Shown in pieces: positions 22,705 through 34,904 of a stretch of DNA of 64,000 nt. The notes beneath the pieces were generated by a model. That model ran no database searches. It saw nothing but the letters and a program-made list of their open reading frames with translations, and had not been told where the DNA came from. Made by a program: the position numbers and the translations under genes. The stretch is taken from assembly GCA_030789695.1 (NCBI GenBank), contig CM061133.1, forward strand, positions 91,301,248 through 91,365,247, in the 5' to 3' direction. Source of the DNA: Scilla litardierei (Eukaryota; Streptophyta; Magnoliopsida; Asparagales; Asparagaceae). Numbering within the stretch: position 1 is the first letter of the stretch; each line of letters starts with the position of its first letter.

Positions 22705-23763
22705 TGTAGTGCCCTGTATAGCTGCTGCACACGTACTAGATGGGGGGTGAATAGTACTTTTAAATAATCAAGAGAGTTATTCCTAATTATTGTGCAAGAC
22801 ACAAACAACAATGCGGAATAGACTACAATCAACAAGAAATAGACAATGCAAACAATAAATGTAATGGGTTTGGATCCACCCAAGTCTCCCCGACTTGTTA
22901 CCGGCGATCCTACGTCCCAACCACCTGGATCCCCTGCGGATACTTGAGTTAGAAACCACTAACCCAAGATTTAACACTATGAAATTCTAGTAGAAAAACC
23001 TCTACAAGACCAAATCATACACATATGACGTGTGACTCCCACGACCCAGGATCACACCCTTTCTCTCACAAACCGAGAGAAACACTTGCAATATTAAAGT
23101 AAATGAAATAATGAAACACTTACCACAAAATCCTATGCCTTGAGTATACTTACCAAATTAGGGCAAAGATGGATTTTGGAGAAGAAGATGTCACCAAACC
23201 CTAGCATCAAGAAGATGACCAGCAATGGAAGCTTAGGGATGAGATGGAGACTTGGAATCAAGCTCCTAGCTTGAATGGATCACAATGGAGAGAATCTCTC
23301 TTGAGGAATTAGGGCTCAAGAACTTGAGGAAGAAATTCTTGTGAGGGAGAGAGAGCTTAGAAATAGCTTGGGTGAACTCTTCTCTTAGGTCTGAAATAAC
23401 TTAGAATTAGGACCTCTGACCTTGCCTCAAACGAATTAGGTTTGTATTTATAGAGGCAAGGAAAATCGTGTTTGAAAGAATCCCAACGGCTCTTTTCTGA
23501 AGCAGACTAGTCGGTCTAAGAAGGATCACTGACCGACTAGTTTCACAACTAGTCGGTCGGTGATTCAACATGGACTGACTAAGAGGTTGACAGCCAATAA
23601 ATGAAGTTCCAGGCGATATGAACTAGTCGGTCTAAGAATACTTGCCAACCGACTAGTTTGCCAACTAGTCGGTCGGTGAGTGTTCTTTGACCGACTAAGA
23701 GTGAAATGCACTAGGCTGGAAACAAGAAGAGCTAGTCGGTCTAAGAACAAGTTCCAACCGACT
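22705..23763 (-). repeat. Copia LTR fragment (minus strand, copia 2)
   Basis: Starting at TGTAGTGCCC, the reverse complement of the copia LTR end, this block follows the same order as the copia 1 LTR: conserved GTCTCCCCGACTTG and CGATCCTACGTCCC blocks, TATA box (23445-23452 on the minus strand) and the start of the ACTAGTCGGTC array (23505-23763). It is cut by the LARD at 23764. Nothing of its 5' half is seen on the other side of the LARD. Confidence 0.85.
23505..23763 (-). repeat. ACTAGTCGGTC array in the copia 2 LTR
   Basis: At least two full dyad units and part of a third (TAGTCGGTCTAAG at about 23513, 23624 and 23733). The array starts 53 bp upstream (on the minus strand) of the TATA box and is cut by the LARD insertion. 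Confidence 0.85.
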
Positions 23764-24609
23764 TGTCACGCCCCGCTTCCCAAAATGGACGGAGGCGAAG
23801 CGTGACTAAGGCCCGCTTAGGCCAGAGCTGTGAAGCTCGGACCCAATAAGCGTCTGTATGGGTACCATTTTAAAGTTTTAAGGTTCTTGCATTAATAAAG
23901 TTCGAAACAACAGAAGTACAGGAAGGAAAAGGCATTTATTAAATTAGAGATATAATATCCAACTGGTATAAAGTCTAAAAAGGAATCCTAAGCATGGCAA
24001 CAACCTAGCTAAAAGCAAACTAAAAGCAGTAACCTCTGAACGAGACGACTAAAAAGACCTCAAGGTCCGGTCCTCGTCAGGCACGTACTCTGGGTCGACG
24101 TCCTCGGCTCCTCGTACTCCAGCGAGTCTGCCTTGTCCACGAACTCTGGCTGAACACCTGACGTACAACATCCAAGAAAAAGGAACTGTATGTCAGGTAA
24201 AGTCTACAAGAAGGGTTAGACTTTACTGCAAGTGCACCGAATTTTAAACAACGGTTTATTGGTTGATTAGCATGCTGAGGTTCTTTTACGCAACAGTTTA
24301 CTGGTTGATTAGCATGCTGAGGTTCTTTTACACAACAGTTTACTGGTTGATTATCTTGCTGTGGTTATAACAGGGTAACACGACAGGAAGTAACACAGCA
24401 GGAAGGTAAAATGGGACAGGTAGTAGTCGTAGCGTGTGCTACCAACTACGGGACTAACCTACAGGTGTTAAGACAAGACGGGACGTGACGGGACAAGACA
24501 AGACAGGACAAGTGAGACACGAAAGGGTTCACGCCTTACGGTTCGAGGGGGATCAGACCCTCTTGCCGTGCGCACGCTCAACCCAACCCTAAACCCAGGA
24601 ACTCAGGAC

Positions 24610-24790
24610 AAGATTTACAGGGATCATTTCCGCTAGGGAAACATCCGAAACGCCCGAAGGCTTTTTGTGTAACAGGGATCACTTCCGCTAGGAAAGCATC
24701 CGAAATGCCCGAAGGCTTTTTATATAACAGTCACGGGGATCACTCTCACATGGAGAGCATCCGAAACGCCCGCATGCTTTTTGTGTAATA
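24610..24790 (-). repeat. 57-bp tandem repeat, three units
   Basis: Units contain GGGATCACTTCCGCTAGG, CATCCGAAACGCCCGAAGG and CTTTTTGTGTAA. The other LTR has five units (30720-31010), so the number has changed since insertion. Confidence 0.9.
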
Positions 24791-25739
24791 GGGACATGAC
24801 ATGACAAGTGTAGGGAATTGTTATTCTATGGTGTCCACATGCACGCACACACAAGATAGCCCTACGGTGTCAAAAGTTGTTGTTTATCGAGCTTAGACTT
24901 CGTCGTCAAGTCTAAGTCGTCAGGGGCGTCCCGGACGCTATCATTTCACGTCCGGTTCTATACATTCACAGTCTAACAGTTCTAGCAATCTAAGACCAAA
25001 GCACGGTCAAAAACACAAGTGGGTACACTTGCCTGTGATGGCGATTGTGTCGTCCTCCCGGAGCGTCTCGTCCAAGCGTCTCGTCGGTGGTAGTCCGTCT
25101 GAAAAAGTGTCACGTCGACGGTGTCAGGTCTCGTTTTCAGTAATTCCTATTAGTGTTTGTGTCTAGGTTATCGGGACTATCCAATTCGTCAAAAGTCACA
25201 TTTTGATGTTTTTGTTCAACCTAGATCGACTTCTACCCTATGTGCTCAGAAAAGTTGTCCAGCTGTCGATCTTACTAAGGTGGCAATCATTTTACCAGCG
25301 CTGAAAGTAAATTTAGTTCAAGTTGTCCAGTTTTTGGTTAGGGTTTGATTTAGCTACGGTGTGGTTTCGCTACTAGTTAGGGGCACCAACCTGGTTCGAC
25401 GGTCACAAGTAAGTTCGACGTCGGATCTGAAAACATCAACGTATCGCGTCGCCTTCGCTCCGATTCCCCTACGGTGGGTAGCGTACTGGGAATAGGTCGT
25501 CGAGGTGTTCCGGTGATTATGATGAAAGGCGAGCTTTATCTATGAGGTTGAATTATAAAACATCAAGCTAAAGATTTTAATCAATTAAAAATACACTCTA
25601 ACTTATAACACTGATTATAAAATATATAATTTAACTTACATAAATTAAACTGTCATATGTATATTGCTACACATTTAACTTGCTGTTGTATAACAATATA
25701 TACGTATAAACCAAATAATGTCCTGTCATCTGTACATTC

Positions 25740-26366
25740 CTACCAATTACACAAAACTAGCTCATAAGGTAAAGCATGAAGCTTTCTATTAACCCACTTA
25801 TCACTAATTATAAGTCCTAAGCTAGCCCACTTCCACACAAGGTTATAAACTATAGTAGCATAATATATGTTTGCTTGATTAATAGCATTGCAACAAAGAA
25901 ACTCACCTACGTGTAAGTGCAAGCAGGTGCACGCAGGGGGCGGGGTGTGGGATTCGAGGATCGCCGGAGGCACTGGTGGTGCGATCATCAGAGAGCAACG
26001 CCTCCGGGGTTGGAAGAGGAGTTTGTTGGTCGGGGCGTGGCTGCCACGGCTCGTCGGGATGAGTAGCGCTCGGGAACAGGCGGATGTCAGCGAGTATGCG
26101 GACGATGACGTCGGGAGGCCTCGTGGGAGGCCCGCGGCTGAGGAGAAGGAGACACCCATCGGGTTCATAGGAGAGTGGAGGAGAGGGAAAGTCGCCGGCC
26201 ATGAGTGCTGGGGCATGGCCGCGCCGCCGTGGAGGCCGTGGCGAAAGGTAGCAGCAGCTGCCGCAGCTGCTGGGTAGGGCGACGTAGCCGTGGGTTCCGG
26301 CGGGCTGGAGGGGCTAAAGGCGACGGTCCGACGGTGGTCGGTGGCGGCACGAGTGTCGGAGAGCAC
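25740..26366 (-). other. GC-rich island with open frames in the LARD LTR
   Basis: A strongly GC-rich segment inside an AT-rich LTR, just downstream (minus strand) of a TATA-like TTATTTAAAC at about 26493-26502. Open frames of 208 and 99 codons on the minus strand recur in the other LTR as 205 and 99 codons. The peptides are rich in Pro, Ser and Ala, and I recognise no family. Open frames are expected by chance where GC is high, so coding is unproven. It may be a captured host segment or leader. Confidence 0.4.
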
Positions 26367-28839
26367 AAGAAAGGCCGCTGCATGATTTGTGGTGCATGGG
26401 GAAAGATGCGTGAGATGATACCTAGGGCGGCGGCTGCTTGTGTGAAAGAAATAGGTTGGAGAGTTGAGTTGCTGGCAAAAGTTGATAACCCTAGGTTTAA
26501 ATAAAAATATGGGGGAGAGGCTAGCACGTTATGCATAGGCTTAGGTTACGTAGATTCAAAAATTTGAAACGCCCTGGGCCTAGAACGTGAATAGGGCTAT
26601 GGTCCAACAGCTTCCCAAAAGAAATAGTTATTAAAAAAAATCCATGTTGTGTGAGGGGCTGCATACAACAAATGAATAGGTCTAGACTTCTATTTAATCA
26701 TCCCTATAAGACTACAAGAATGAAAAAAAAACTATAGGATGGGTTCACAATAAACCCTAGGTTGGCTAGGGTTTCGGTCGCGCGTTTGGTCCACGAAAAC
26801 GAACAGAAAAAAAGATCCGGCAACTACGTCTAAAGCTACGACTATCCTGCAATCAACCTCGATTTGTGAGAGAACGACCCGTGAAATGTCGTTCCAAAAT
26901 AGTTCCACGATTTAATACTCTCCGAGAGTGTCACAACGGCATATCACACTATAGAGTCCAAAAACAAACAAAGTCTACAATAAGTACGTGCACTGTCAAA
27001 AGCACGTGCACAAAGAGAGTACGATAGAAACAGGCCGTTACATTCTACCCACCTTAGAAATGATTCCGCCCTCGGAATCACTTATAATAATAATAATATC
27101 TATAAGTACTTAAGCCTATAACTCCCATCTCCCACGCAATAATCTCTACACCTATAACTTCAACATCGTTCCTCCAGAAATCTATCATAACAAATCTCTT
27201 CACTGGACAATGCCACCACTAAACTCACCTCCTAATAATTAACTATAGACCCAACACTACTGTTCAAATTTCCAGCTCCAAGTCCTCATAAAAGAATAAT
27301 AATCATCTCCTCATACCTACCACCCCACTAAACATCATCGCTTAATAACATCTTTTAACTTCCTCAATCTCTTCCCAATGTTAATCAATCTCCAAGATGA
27401 GATTCTGGTCAACCACCAATCCAAGACAAAAACTTTGTCCATCCTTTAACACCTTCACTAAATCAACAATCGACATGTCCTCGATACGTTCTCTGTCACA
27501 TCTTCCCATAAATTTATCCGCCAAATAATTTGGGACTATCAAGATCACATCTCAACCTACCTACTATAACTAATCCCAAGCAATGTTAAGTCCGGCTATC
27601 TAACCATCCATCTATCTCAACACGTCGTGTTATCTCTAAATGTCTTCTCATGCCAACTTGATAATCGAGTCTTGATGCTTTAAATGCTCTACTTGTTCTT
27701 GTGATCACCCTAACTCATACTATACTCCGCAGTTACTCCTATCTACCACTCGTCTAAGCCTCAAGTCTGATAAGTTATCATCTCCTCGCATATAATTTCA
27801 TCCGACCAAAATTCTCCCTTGAGTCCATCACACATCGGTATTATATACAAGTCTCGGTCAGCTCATTCTTTTCATCCGAAAGAAATATATTCCAATATCC
27901 TGTTGTTCCACAAATCAATTAATCAATGCTATAATAAAACTCATCTCACCCTGAGCCTACTCGCAAACAAAATCCTATAACGATAATAGCTAGTCCCTAA
28001 TAATATAACAATCATAAACACCAAAAAAATTCTAAGGAAGAAAGAAGAGAAGAGAAAGAGAGACTTAAGGCCAATGACACATTTTAAAACATTTGGAAAA
28101 ACGTGTGGAGGTGTGGTAATGGATGAGGAAGGATAAGTGATTTGTGATCTTGTGAGCTAATTTCAAAGACTTTTAAGATTTGGTTTATAAGAAAACAAAG
28201 TTTTGATACAATCACATGCAGTCAAAGATAAGCCATTCTATAGTTGCAAAAAACTACGCCTAAGGAGATTGTCTACTATGACCCTATTCATACTTATATG
28301 AATACCGTCATTCAGACAACTTCAAACATATCACGGTTAACACTGAGTACACATTCAAGACACAAAAGGCAATCATCAGGATCCTAAAGATAACACACTC
28401 ATACAGGTCTACACACTCTACCTATACTCATGCACCATGACGACATCACCTACCAAAGGGCCCATTCCTAAACTGGAGATAGCATGGACAACTACAAGGA
28501 CTACTGTCGAGATAATAGAAAGAAAAGAAAACTAGATCAAGGGCGAAACGAAATAAGATCGGAAAGAACGAGTTCAATTAAGACGGGGTAAGGTGATAGT
28601 TGGTTGGATGAGACGAAATATTTCTCAGAATAACTAGATAGATGAAGGATATTTACGTGTAAAATATGATATCGTATACTTTATACTTACAAAAAAAATA
28701 TGTAGGGAAAAGTGAGCAGATAGTAAAATTATTACAATGTGGAGAAGGAGATAAGGTAGGGTGAGGTAGCGGTTGCTTTGCAAATGAAAATAAGTTTAAA
28801 CAAAGATTCTTGAAGTACGAGCATGATGAAACATAGGGC

Positions 28840-28844
<5 letters not shown>

Positions 28845-28926
<82 letters not shown>
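28845..28926. repeat. (TA)n microsatellite
   Basis: About 41 TA units without interruption. Confidence 0.97.
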
Positions 28927-28930
<4 letters not shown>

Positions 28931-29841
28931 CAAAAGAAATTTAAAGTTCTCTTTGGTTTAGAAAATATTCTAAAAGTATGTACGATAAGTGGTTAGAAAT
29001 AAATTTGTAGTTTAGAAAAAGTATAGTACATATATTGAATTTATCAAAATGATAACAAGGTTTTAAAACTAAAATACGAAAGATACAGGTTTGAAATTCG
29101 GTAGAGATAGTAACAAAATATATATATACATAAATTTACGACAAAGAAGGTTTCAAAAATCAGTGACAGAATTTTAACTCAACCGAAAAACAAGAAATTT
29201 TTTAAATATATAATATAGGGGTTTTCAAAGAATTTAAGCTGAGCGAAAAAAAACTTAATAGGGAATTTCGGAAATACTTTTAGGGGAAGCAGAATAGGCC
29301 AAGGAAGGGATTCGAAGGATCAATGATAATCGTCCGGAAACGATCACGTGAATCGGGAGAAAGGAAAATGATCGCATGATGGTTACACATAGGATAAGAT
29401 GCAAGGGGGCTACGATGGGACCTTACGATCGATAACACGGAATTGTAATGATCAGAGAGACACTAGAAGTCAGGTGTCCTAATTATCGGGTCGTCTAAAT
29501 ATTAGGATAACTCAGCTCTAAGACTTCCTAATGAGCTAGACTATAATCAGGATCTAGAGAGAAGGTTCCTAAGAGAATCGAGGTTACGTTCTGATGGGCC
29601 CGAAGTCGATGGACCCGAGCGAACGACAAAAGAGAAGGGCTCTAGAAATCTAACACGGTCAGGGTCAAATGAGGGCTACTAAGGTATCCTATGACGGGGA
29701 TGACTAAATCTTTAACCCAGGCGATCAAACCGGGACGTCTACCTAAGTCTTCCTACTATCTAAGACAAGGAAAACCTACATTTAGACTTGTACATGGATA
29801 TTAAATGAATGCGGTACTCTTATTGTTCCGAACTTTTGCAA

Positions 29842-29859
29842 GACCTGCATGGGCCACCA
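29842..29859 (-). promoter_or_regulatory. Primer-binding site of the LARD, apparently for tRNA-Ile(AAU)
   Basis: Reverse complement reads TGGTGGCCCATGCAGGTC, identical to that of gypsy 1, with the same 8-nt spacer to the LTR. Confidence 0.75.
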
Positions 29860-29867
29860 CTAAAACC

Positions 29868-32800
29868 TGTCACGCCCCGCTTCCCAAAATGGACGGAGGC
29901 GAAGCGTGACTAAGGCCCGCTTAGGCTGGAGCTGTGAAGCTCAGACCCAATAAGCGTCTGTAGGGGTACCATTTTAAAGTTTTAAGGTTCTTGCATTAAT
30001 AAAGTTCGAAACAACAGAAGTACATGAAGGAAAAGGCATTCATTAAATTAGAGATATAATATCCAACTGGTATAAAGTATAAAAAGGAAGCCTAAGCATG
30101 GCAACAACCTAGCTAAAAGCAAACTAAAAGTAGTAACCTCTGAACGAGACGACTAAAAAGACCTCAAGGTCTGGTCCTCGTCAGGCACGTACTCTGGGTC
30201 GACGTCCTCGGTTCCTCGTACTCCAGCGAGTCTACCTCGTCCACTAACTCTGGCTGAACACCTGACGTACATCACCTAAGAAAAAGGAACTGTACGTCAG
30301 GTAAAGTCTACAAGAAGGGTTAGACTTTACTGCAAGTGCACCGAACTTTAAACAACGGTTTACTGGTCGATTAGCATGCTGAGGTTCTTTTACACAACCG
30401 TTTACTGGTTGATTAGCATGCTGAGGTTCTTTTACACAACAGTTTACTGGTTGATTAGCATGCTGTGGTTATAACAGGGTAACACGACAAGAAGTTACAC
30501 AGTAGGAAGGTAAAACGGGACAGGTAGTAGTCGTAGCGTGTGCTACCAACTACGGGACTAACCTACATGTGTCAAGACAAGACAGGACGGGACGGGACAA
30601 GACAAGACAGGACAAGTGAGACACGAAAGGGTTCACGCCTTACGGTTCGAGGGGGATCTGACCCTCTTGTCGTGCGTACGCTCAACCCAAACCCAAACCC
30701 AGGAACTCATGACAAGATTTACAGGGATCATTTCCGCTAGGGAAACATCCGAAATGCCCGAAGACTTTTTGTGTAACAGGGATCACTTCCGCTAGGAAAG
30801 CATCCAAAACGCCCGAAGGCTTTTTGTGTAACAGGGATCACTTCCGCTAGGAAAGCATCTGAAACGCCCGAAGGCTTTTTGTGTAACAGTGATCACTTCC
30901 GCTAGGAAAGCATCCGAAACGCCCGAAAGCTTTTTGTATAACAGTCACGGGGATCACTCTCGCATGGAGAGCATCCGAAACGCCCGCAGGATTTTTGTGT
31001 AATAGGGACATGACATGACAAGTGTAGGGAATTGTTATTCTAGGGTGTCCACACGCACGAACAAACAAGATAGCCCTACGGTGTCAAAAGTTGTTGTTTG
31101 TCGAGCTTAGACTTCGTCGTCAAGTCTAAATCGTCAGGGGCGTCCCGGACGCTATCATTTCACGTCCGGTTCTATACATTCACAGTCTAATAGTTCTAGC
31201 AATCTAAGACCAAAGCACGGTCAAAAATGCAAGTGGGTACACTTGCCGACGATGGCGAGTGTGTCGTCCTCCCGGAGCGTCTCGTCCAAGCGTCTCGTCG
31301 GCGGTAGTCCGTCTGAAAAAGTGTCACGTCGATGGTGTTAGGTCTCGTTTTCAGTAATTCCTATTAGGGTTTGTGTCTAGGTTATCAAGACTATCCAATT
31401 CGTCAAAAGTCACATTTTGATGTTTTTGTTCAACCTAGATCGACTTCTACCCTATGTGCTCAGAAAAGTTGTCCAGTTGTCGATCTTACTAAGGTGGCAA
31501 TCATTTTACCAGCGCTGAAAGTAAATTTAGTTCAAGTTGTCCAGTTTTTGTTTAGGGTTTGATTTAGCTACGGTGTGGTTTCGCTACGAGTTAGGGGCAA
31601 CAACCTGGTTCGACGGTCACAAGTAAGTTCGACGTCGGATCTGAAAACAGCAATGTATCGCGTCGCCTTCGCTCCGATTCCCCTACGGTGGGTAGCGTAC
31701 TGGGAAGAGGTCGTCGAAGTGTTCCGGTGATTATGATGAAAGGCGAGCTTTATCTACGAGGTTGAATTATAAAACATCAAGCTAAAGATTTTAATCAATT
31801 AAAAATACACTCTAACTTATAACACTGATTATAAAATATATAATTTAACTTACATAAATTAAACTGTCATATGTATATTGCTACACATTTAACTTGCTGT
31901 TATATAACAATATATACGTATAAACCAAATAATGTCCTGTCATCTGTACATTCCTACCAATTACACAAAACTAGCTCATAAGGTAAAGCATGAAGCTTTC
32001 TATTAACCCACTTATCACTAATTATAAGTCCTAAGCTAGCCCACTTCCACGCAAGGTTATAAACTATAGTAGCATAATATATGTAGCCCACTTCCACACA
32101 AAGAAACTCACCTACGTGTAAGTACAAGCAGGTGCGCGCAGGGGGCGGGGCGTGGGCTTCGAGGATCGCCGGATGCACTGGTGGTGCGATCATCAGAGAG
32201 CAACACCTCCGGGGTTGGAAGAGGAGTTTGCTGGTCGGGGCATGGCAGCCACGGCTCGTCGGGATGAGTAGCGCTCGGGAACAGGCGGATTTCAGCGAGT
32301 ATGCGGACGATGACGTCGGGAGGCCTCGTGGGAGGCGTGCGGCTGAGGAGAAGGAGACACCCATCGGGTTCAGAGGAGAGTAGAGGAGAGGGAAAGTCGC
32401 CGGCCATGAGTGCTGGGGCATGGCCGCGCCGTCGTGGAGGCCGTGGCGAAAGGCAGTAGCAGCTGCCGCAGCTGCTGGGTAGGGCGACGTAGCCGTGGGT
32501 TCCGGCGGGCTGGAGGGGCTAAAGGCGACGGTCTGAAGGTGGTCGGCAACGGCTCGAGTGTCGGAGAGCACAAGAAAGGCCGCAGCGTGATTTGTGGTGC
32601 ATGGGGAAAGATGCGTGAGATGATACCTAGGGCGGCGGCTGCTTGTGTGAAAGAAATAGGTTGGAGAGTTGAGTTGCTGGCAAAAGTTGATAACCCTAGG
32701 TTTAAATAAAAATATGGGGGAGAGGCTAGCACGTGATGCATAGGCTTAGGTTACATAGATTCAAAAATTTGCAAAGCCCTGGGCCTAGAACGTGAATAGG

Positions 32801-33226
32801 GCTATGGTCCAACAGCCTCCCAAAAGAAATAGTTATTAAAAAAAATCCATGTTGTGTGAGGGGTTGCATACAACAAATGAATAGGTCTAGACTACTATTT
32901 AATCATCCCTATAAGACTACAAGCATGAAAAAAAAACTATAGGCTGGGTTCACAATAAACCCTAGGTTGGCCAGGGTTTCGGTCGCGCGTTTGGTCCACT
33001 AAAACGAACAGAAAAAAAAGATCCGGCAACTACGTCTAAAGCTACGACTATCCTGCAATCAACCTCGATTTGTGGGAGAATGACCCGTGAAATGTCGTTC
33101 CAAAATAGTTCCACGATTTAATACTCTCCGAGAGGGTCACAACGGCATATCACACTATAGAGTCCAAAAACAAACAAAGTCTACAATAAGTACGTGCACG
33201 GTCAAAAGCACGTGCACAAAAGAGAG
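29868..33226 (-). repeat. 5' LTR of the LARD (3359 bp, lacks 22 terminal bp)
   Basis: Aligns with 23764-27020. It has five 57-bp units (30720-31010) against three in the partner LTR. The GC-rich island recurs at about 32110-32565. A piece of the partner's sequence near 25870-25890 is replaced here by a short local duplication (about 32083-32100). The right end stops at AGAGAG, 22 bp short of the expected terminus. Confidence 0.92.
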
Positions 33227-34110
33227 GAAGTAGCATTAGTAGACTCAAAACGTTTGTTTGAGGGAAATTTACCTTTGCGAAAGAAGCGTTGGAACTTCTT
33301 CGCCATTTGGGCCATTTCACCCAAATCCATCTCGTTCTCGGATTCATCACTTTCGGAGGATGATGAATTGGCGTTGAATGCCAAAGCTTTCTTCTTGGCC
33401 TCCGAGGGATTCATCATGGCTCGAATCTTCAATTGGTTATCCCGTCTTACTTCGTAAGACATAAGAGTCCCGATGAGATTCACCACGGTGTAGTTCTTCA
33501 AGTCATTGACCTCCTCGATGGCGATTGCTCTTCTCTCCCATTTGGAGGTCATCCCCATGATGATCTTCCTTACCTTTTCAGGTTCGGTGTAGATTTGGCC
33601 AAGAGCTTCCAATTCATTTGTGATGTCGGTAAAGCGTCCATACATCGATGCAATGCTTTCATTTTCCTGCATATGAAACAAGTCGAAGTTTTGCACGGCA
33701 ACATATAACTTTGAAAGCTTTACCTTATTCGTTCCCTCGTGGGTAACGATGAGATGGTTCCAAATTTGATATGCACTCTTACATGTGCATATCTTGTTGA
33801 ACTCATTCGGGTCCAATGCACAATGAAGAGCGTTCATTGCTTTAGCGTTGTTGACTTCGACGGACTTCTAGGAAGACGTCCATTTCTCGAAATCCTCTTC
33901 GGCGGGCTCGACGTACTCCTTGTGGAGAGTTCTCCAAAGAGAAGCACTCCTATGGAATGTCTCCATCCTACACTTCCAATAGCCAAAATTAGTACCATTG
34001 AAACGTAGAGGACGTACCGTAGATTGACCTTCGAAAAGTGTGGACGCTCCATCACGGTCGTGATTGTTGTACGTAGTCGGTGGAGGAACGTTGTTGTTGT
34101 TGGATGCCAT
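33227..34110 (-). pseudogene. gag: Gag of copia 3 (UBN2-type), one stop, truncated
   Basis: Starts at ATG 34110-34108 (MASNNNNVPPP). The conserved gag N-terminus RFNGTNFGYWKCRME is followed by in-frame TAG 33870-33868. The same frame then continues with the UBN2-type capsid core (NALHCALDPNEF, IWNHLIVTHEGT, RFTDITNELEALG), a lysine-rich C-terminal part and an acidic SSSSESDESENEMD stretch. It is cut at about 33227 before any zinc knuckle. The first ATG after the primer site and the conserved N-terminus decide the start. The product would form virus-like particles in the cytoplasm. Confidence 0.88.
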
Positions 34111-34124
34111 AGATAAAATCGTGC

Positions 34125-34136
34125 GCTCTGATACCA
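34125..34136 (-). promoter_or_regulatory. Primer-binding site of copia 3 (initiator tRNA-Met)
   Basis: Reverse complement is TGGTATCAGAGC, the standard plant copia site, 2 nt from the LTR end. Confidence 0.93.
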
Positions 34137-34813
34137 ATTGTAAGGACCCTGTCTATGGGGAAAACACTAGAAGGGGAGTTGAATAGTGTTTATGCAAATT
34201 TAAAAGGAATTTACGCCAAATAAACTGCAATCCAACAAATAGTGCGGAATAGAAAAACGACCCAAAGAGAAACACACGCAAACGCAGAGATGTTTCAAGG
34301 GTTTGGATTACCCAAGTCAACTCCCGACTTGTTCCCGGTAATCCTACGTCCCTACCACCCGGACACCACCGGATACTCAAGTTAGAACCCTAACTTGAGT
34401 TTTCCTTAATGCCCACTTGTAGCCACCCTACAAATGCAATCGAATACAATCGATGTCCTTGACTCCCACAACCAGGGAGCAAGCAAAAACCACTCTCACA
34501 ACCGAGAGCACAATTCAAATAAAGAATGTTATGAAATCTGAAAGCAACACTTACAATCACCTATGCCTTGAAGTAGAACTTGAAGGAGGAGTGTGATGTC
34601 TGTTGAAGAACTCTCTTTAAAGAGAGAAGAAAGCCGTTTCTCTTGACTGCACCAATTGCCTAGAAGATCAATCTTTGGTTCAAGGTTGGAGAGCAAGAGA
34701 ACAAGATTTGGAAATACTTAGGGCTTTGGATTTGAGAGCTTTGATCTTTGGAAATGAAAACTTGAAAGATTTTGCAATGAATGAGTAACCTTCCAATGAA
34801 ACAGTAGAAGCTC

Positions 34814-34821
34814 TATTTATA
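34814..34821 (-). promoter_or_regulatory. TATA box of the copia 3 LTR
   Basis: Minus-strand TATAAATA at the U3/R boundary, the same position as in the copia 1 LTR. Confidence 0.7.
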
Positions 34822-34904
34822 GCTTTCTCAAATCCACAAAACAGTTTAGGCAAAAACCCAGTTGGAATCCGTGAGAAAAATCTCAACAAATATAATCTGA
34901 ACTC

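Larger units (their letters stand above)
23764..27042 (-). repeat. 3' LTR of the LARD (3279 bp)
   Basis: Starts TGTCACGCCCCGC on the plus strand and ends CCGTTACA, next to the polypurine tract. Contains three units of a 57-bp repeat (24610-24790), two to three copies of a 42-bp GCATGCTGAGG repeat (24250-24370), a CTTGT-like pentamer run (about 24470-24515 on the complement) and a GC-rich island (25885-26360). Confidence 0.93.
27043..29867 (-). other. Internal non-coding region of the LARD
   Basis: No gag or pol similarity and no convincing frame. Contains a long (TA)n at 28845-28926. The left end carries the polypurine tract and dyad, the right end the primer-binding site. Confidence 0.8.
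23764..33226 (-). mobile_element. Non-coding Ty3/gypsy derivative (LARD), Tekay/Del-related
   Basis: Two long direct repeats (23764-27042 and 29868-33226) flank 2.8 kb without coding capacity. On the minus strand the order is 5' LTR (29868-33226), primer-binding site (29842-29859), internal region, polypurine tract (about 27043-27060), 3' LTR. The LTR ends, primer site, 8-nt spacer, ATTCCG...CGGAAT dyad and purine tract match gypsy 1. It therefore belongs to the same lineage and probably uses a relative's proteins. The right LTR lacks its last 22 bp at a deletion junction. Confidence 0.88.
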
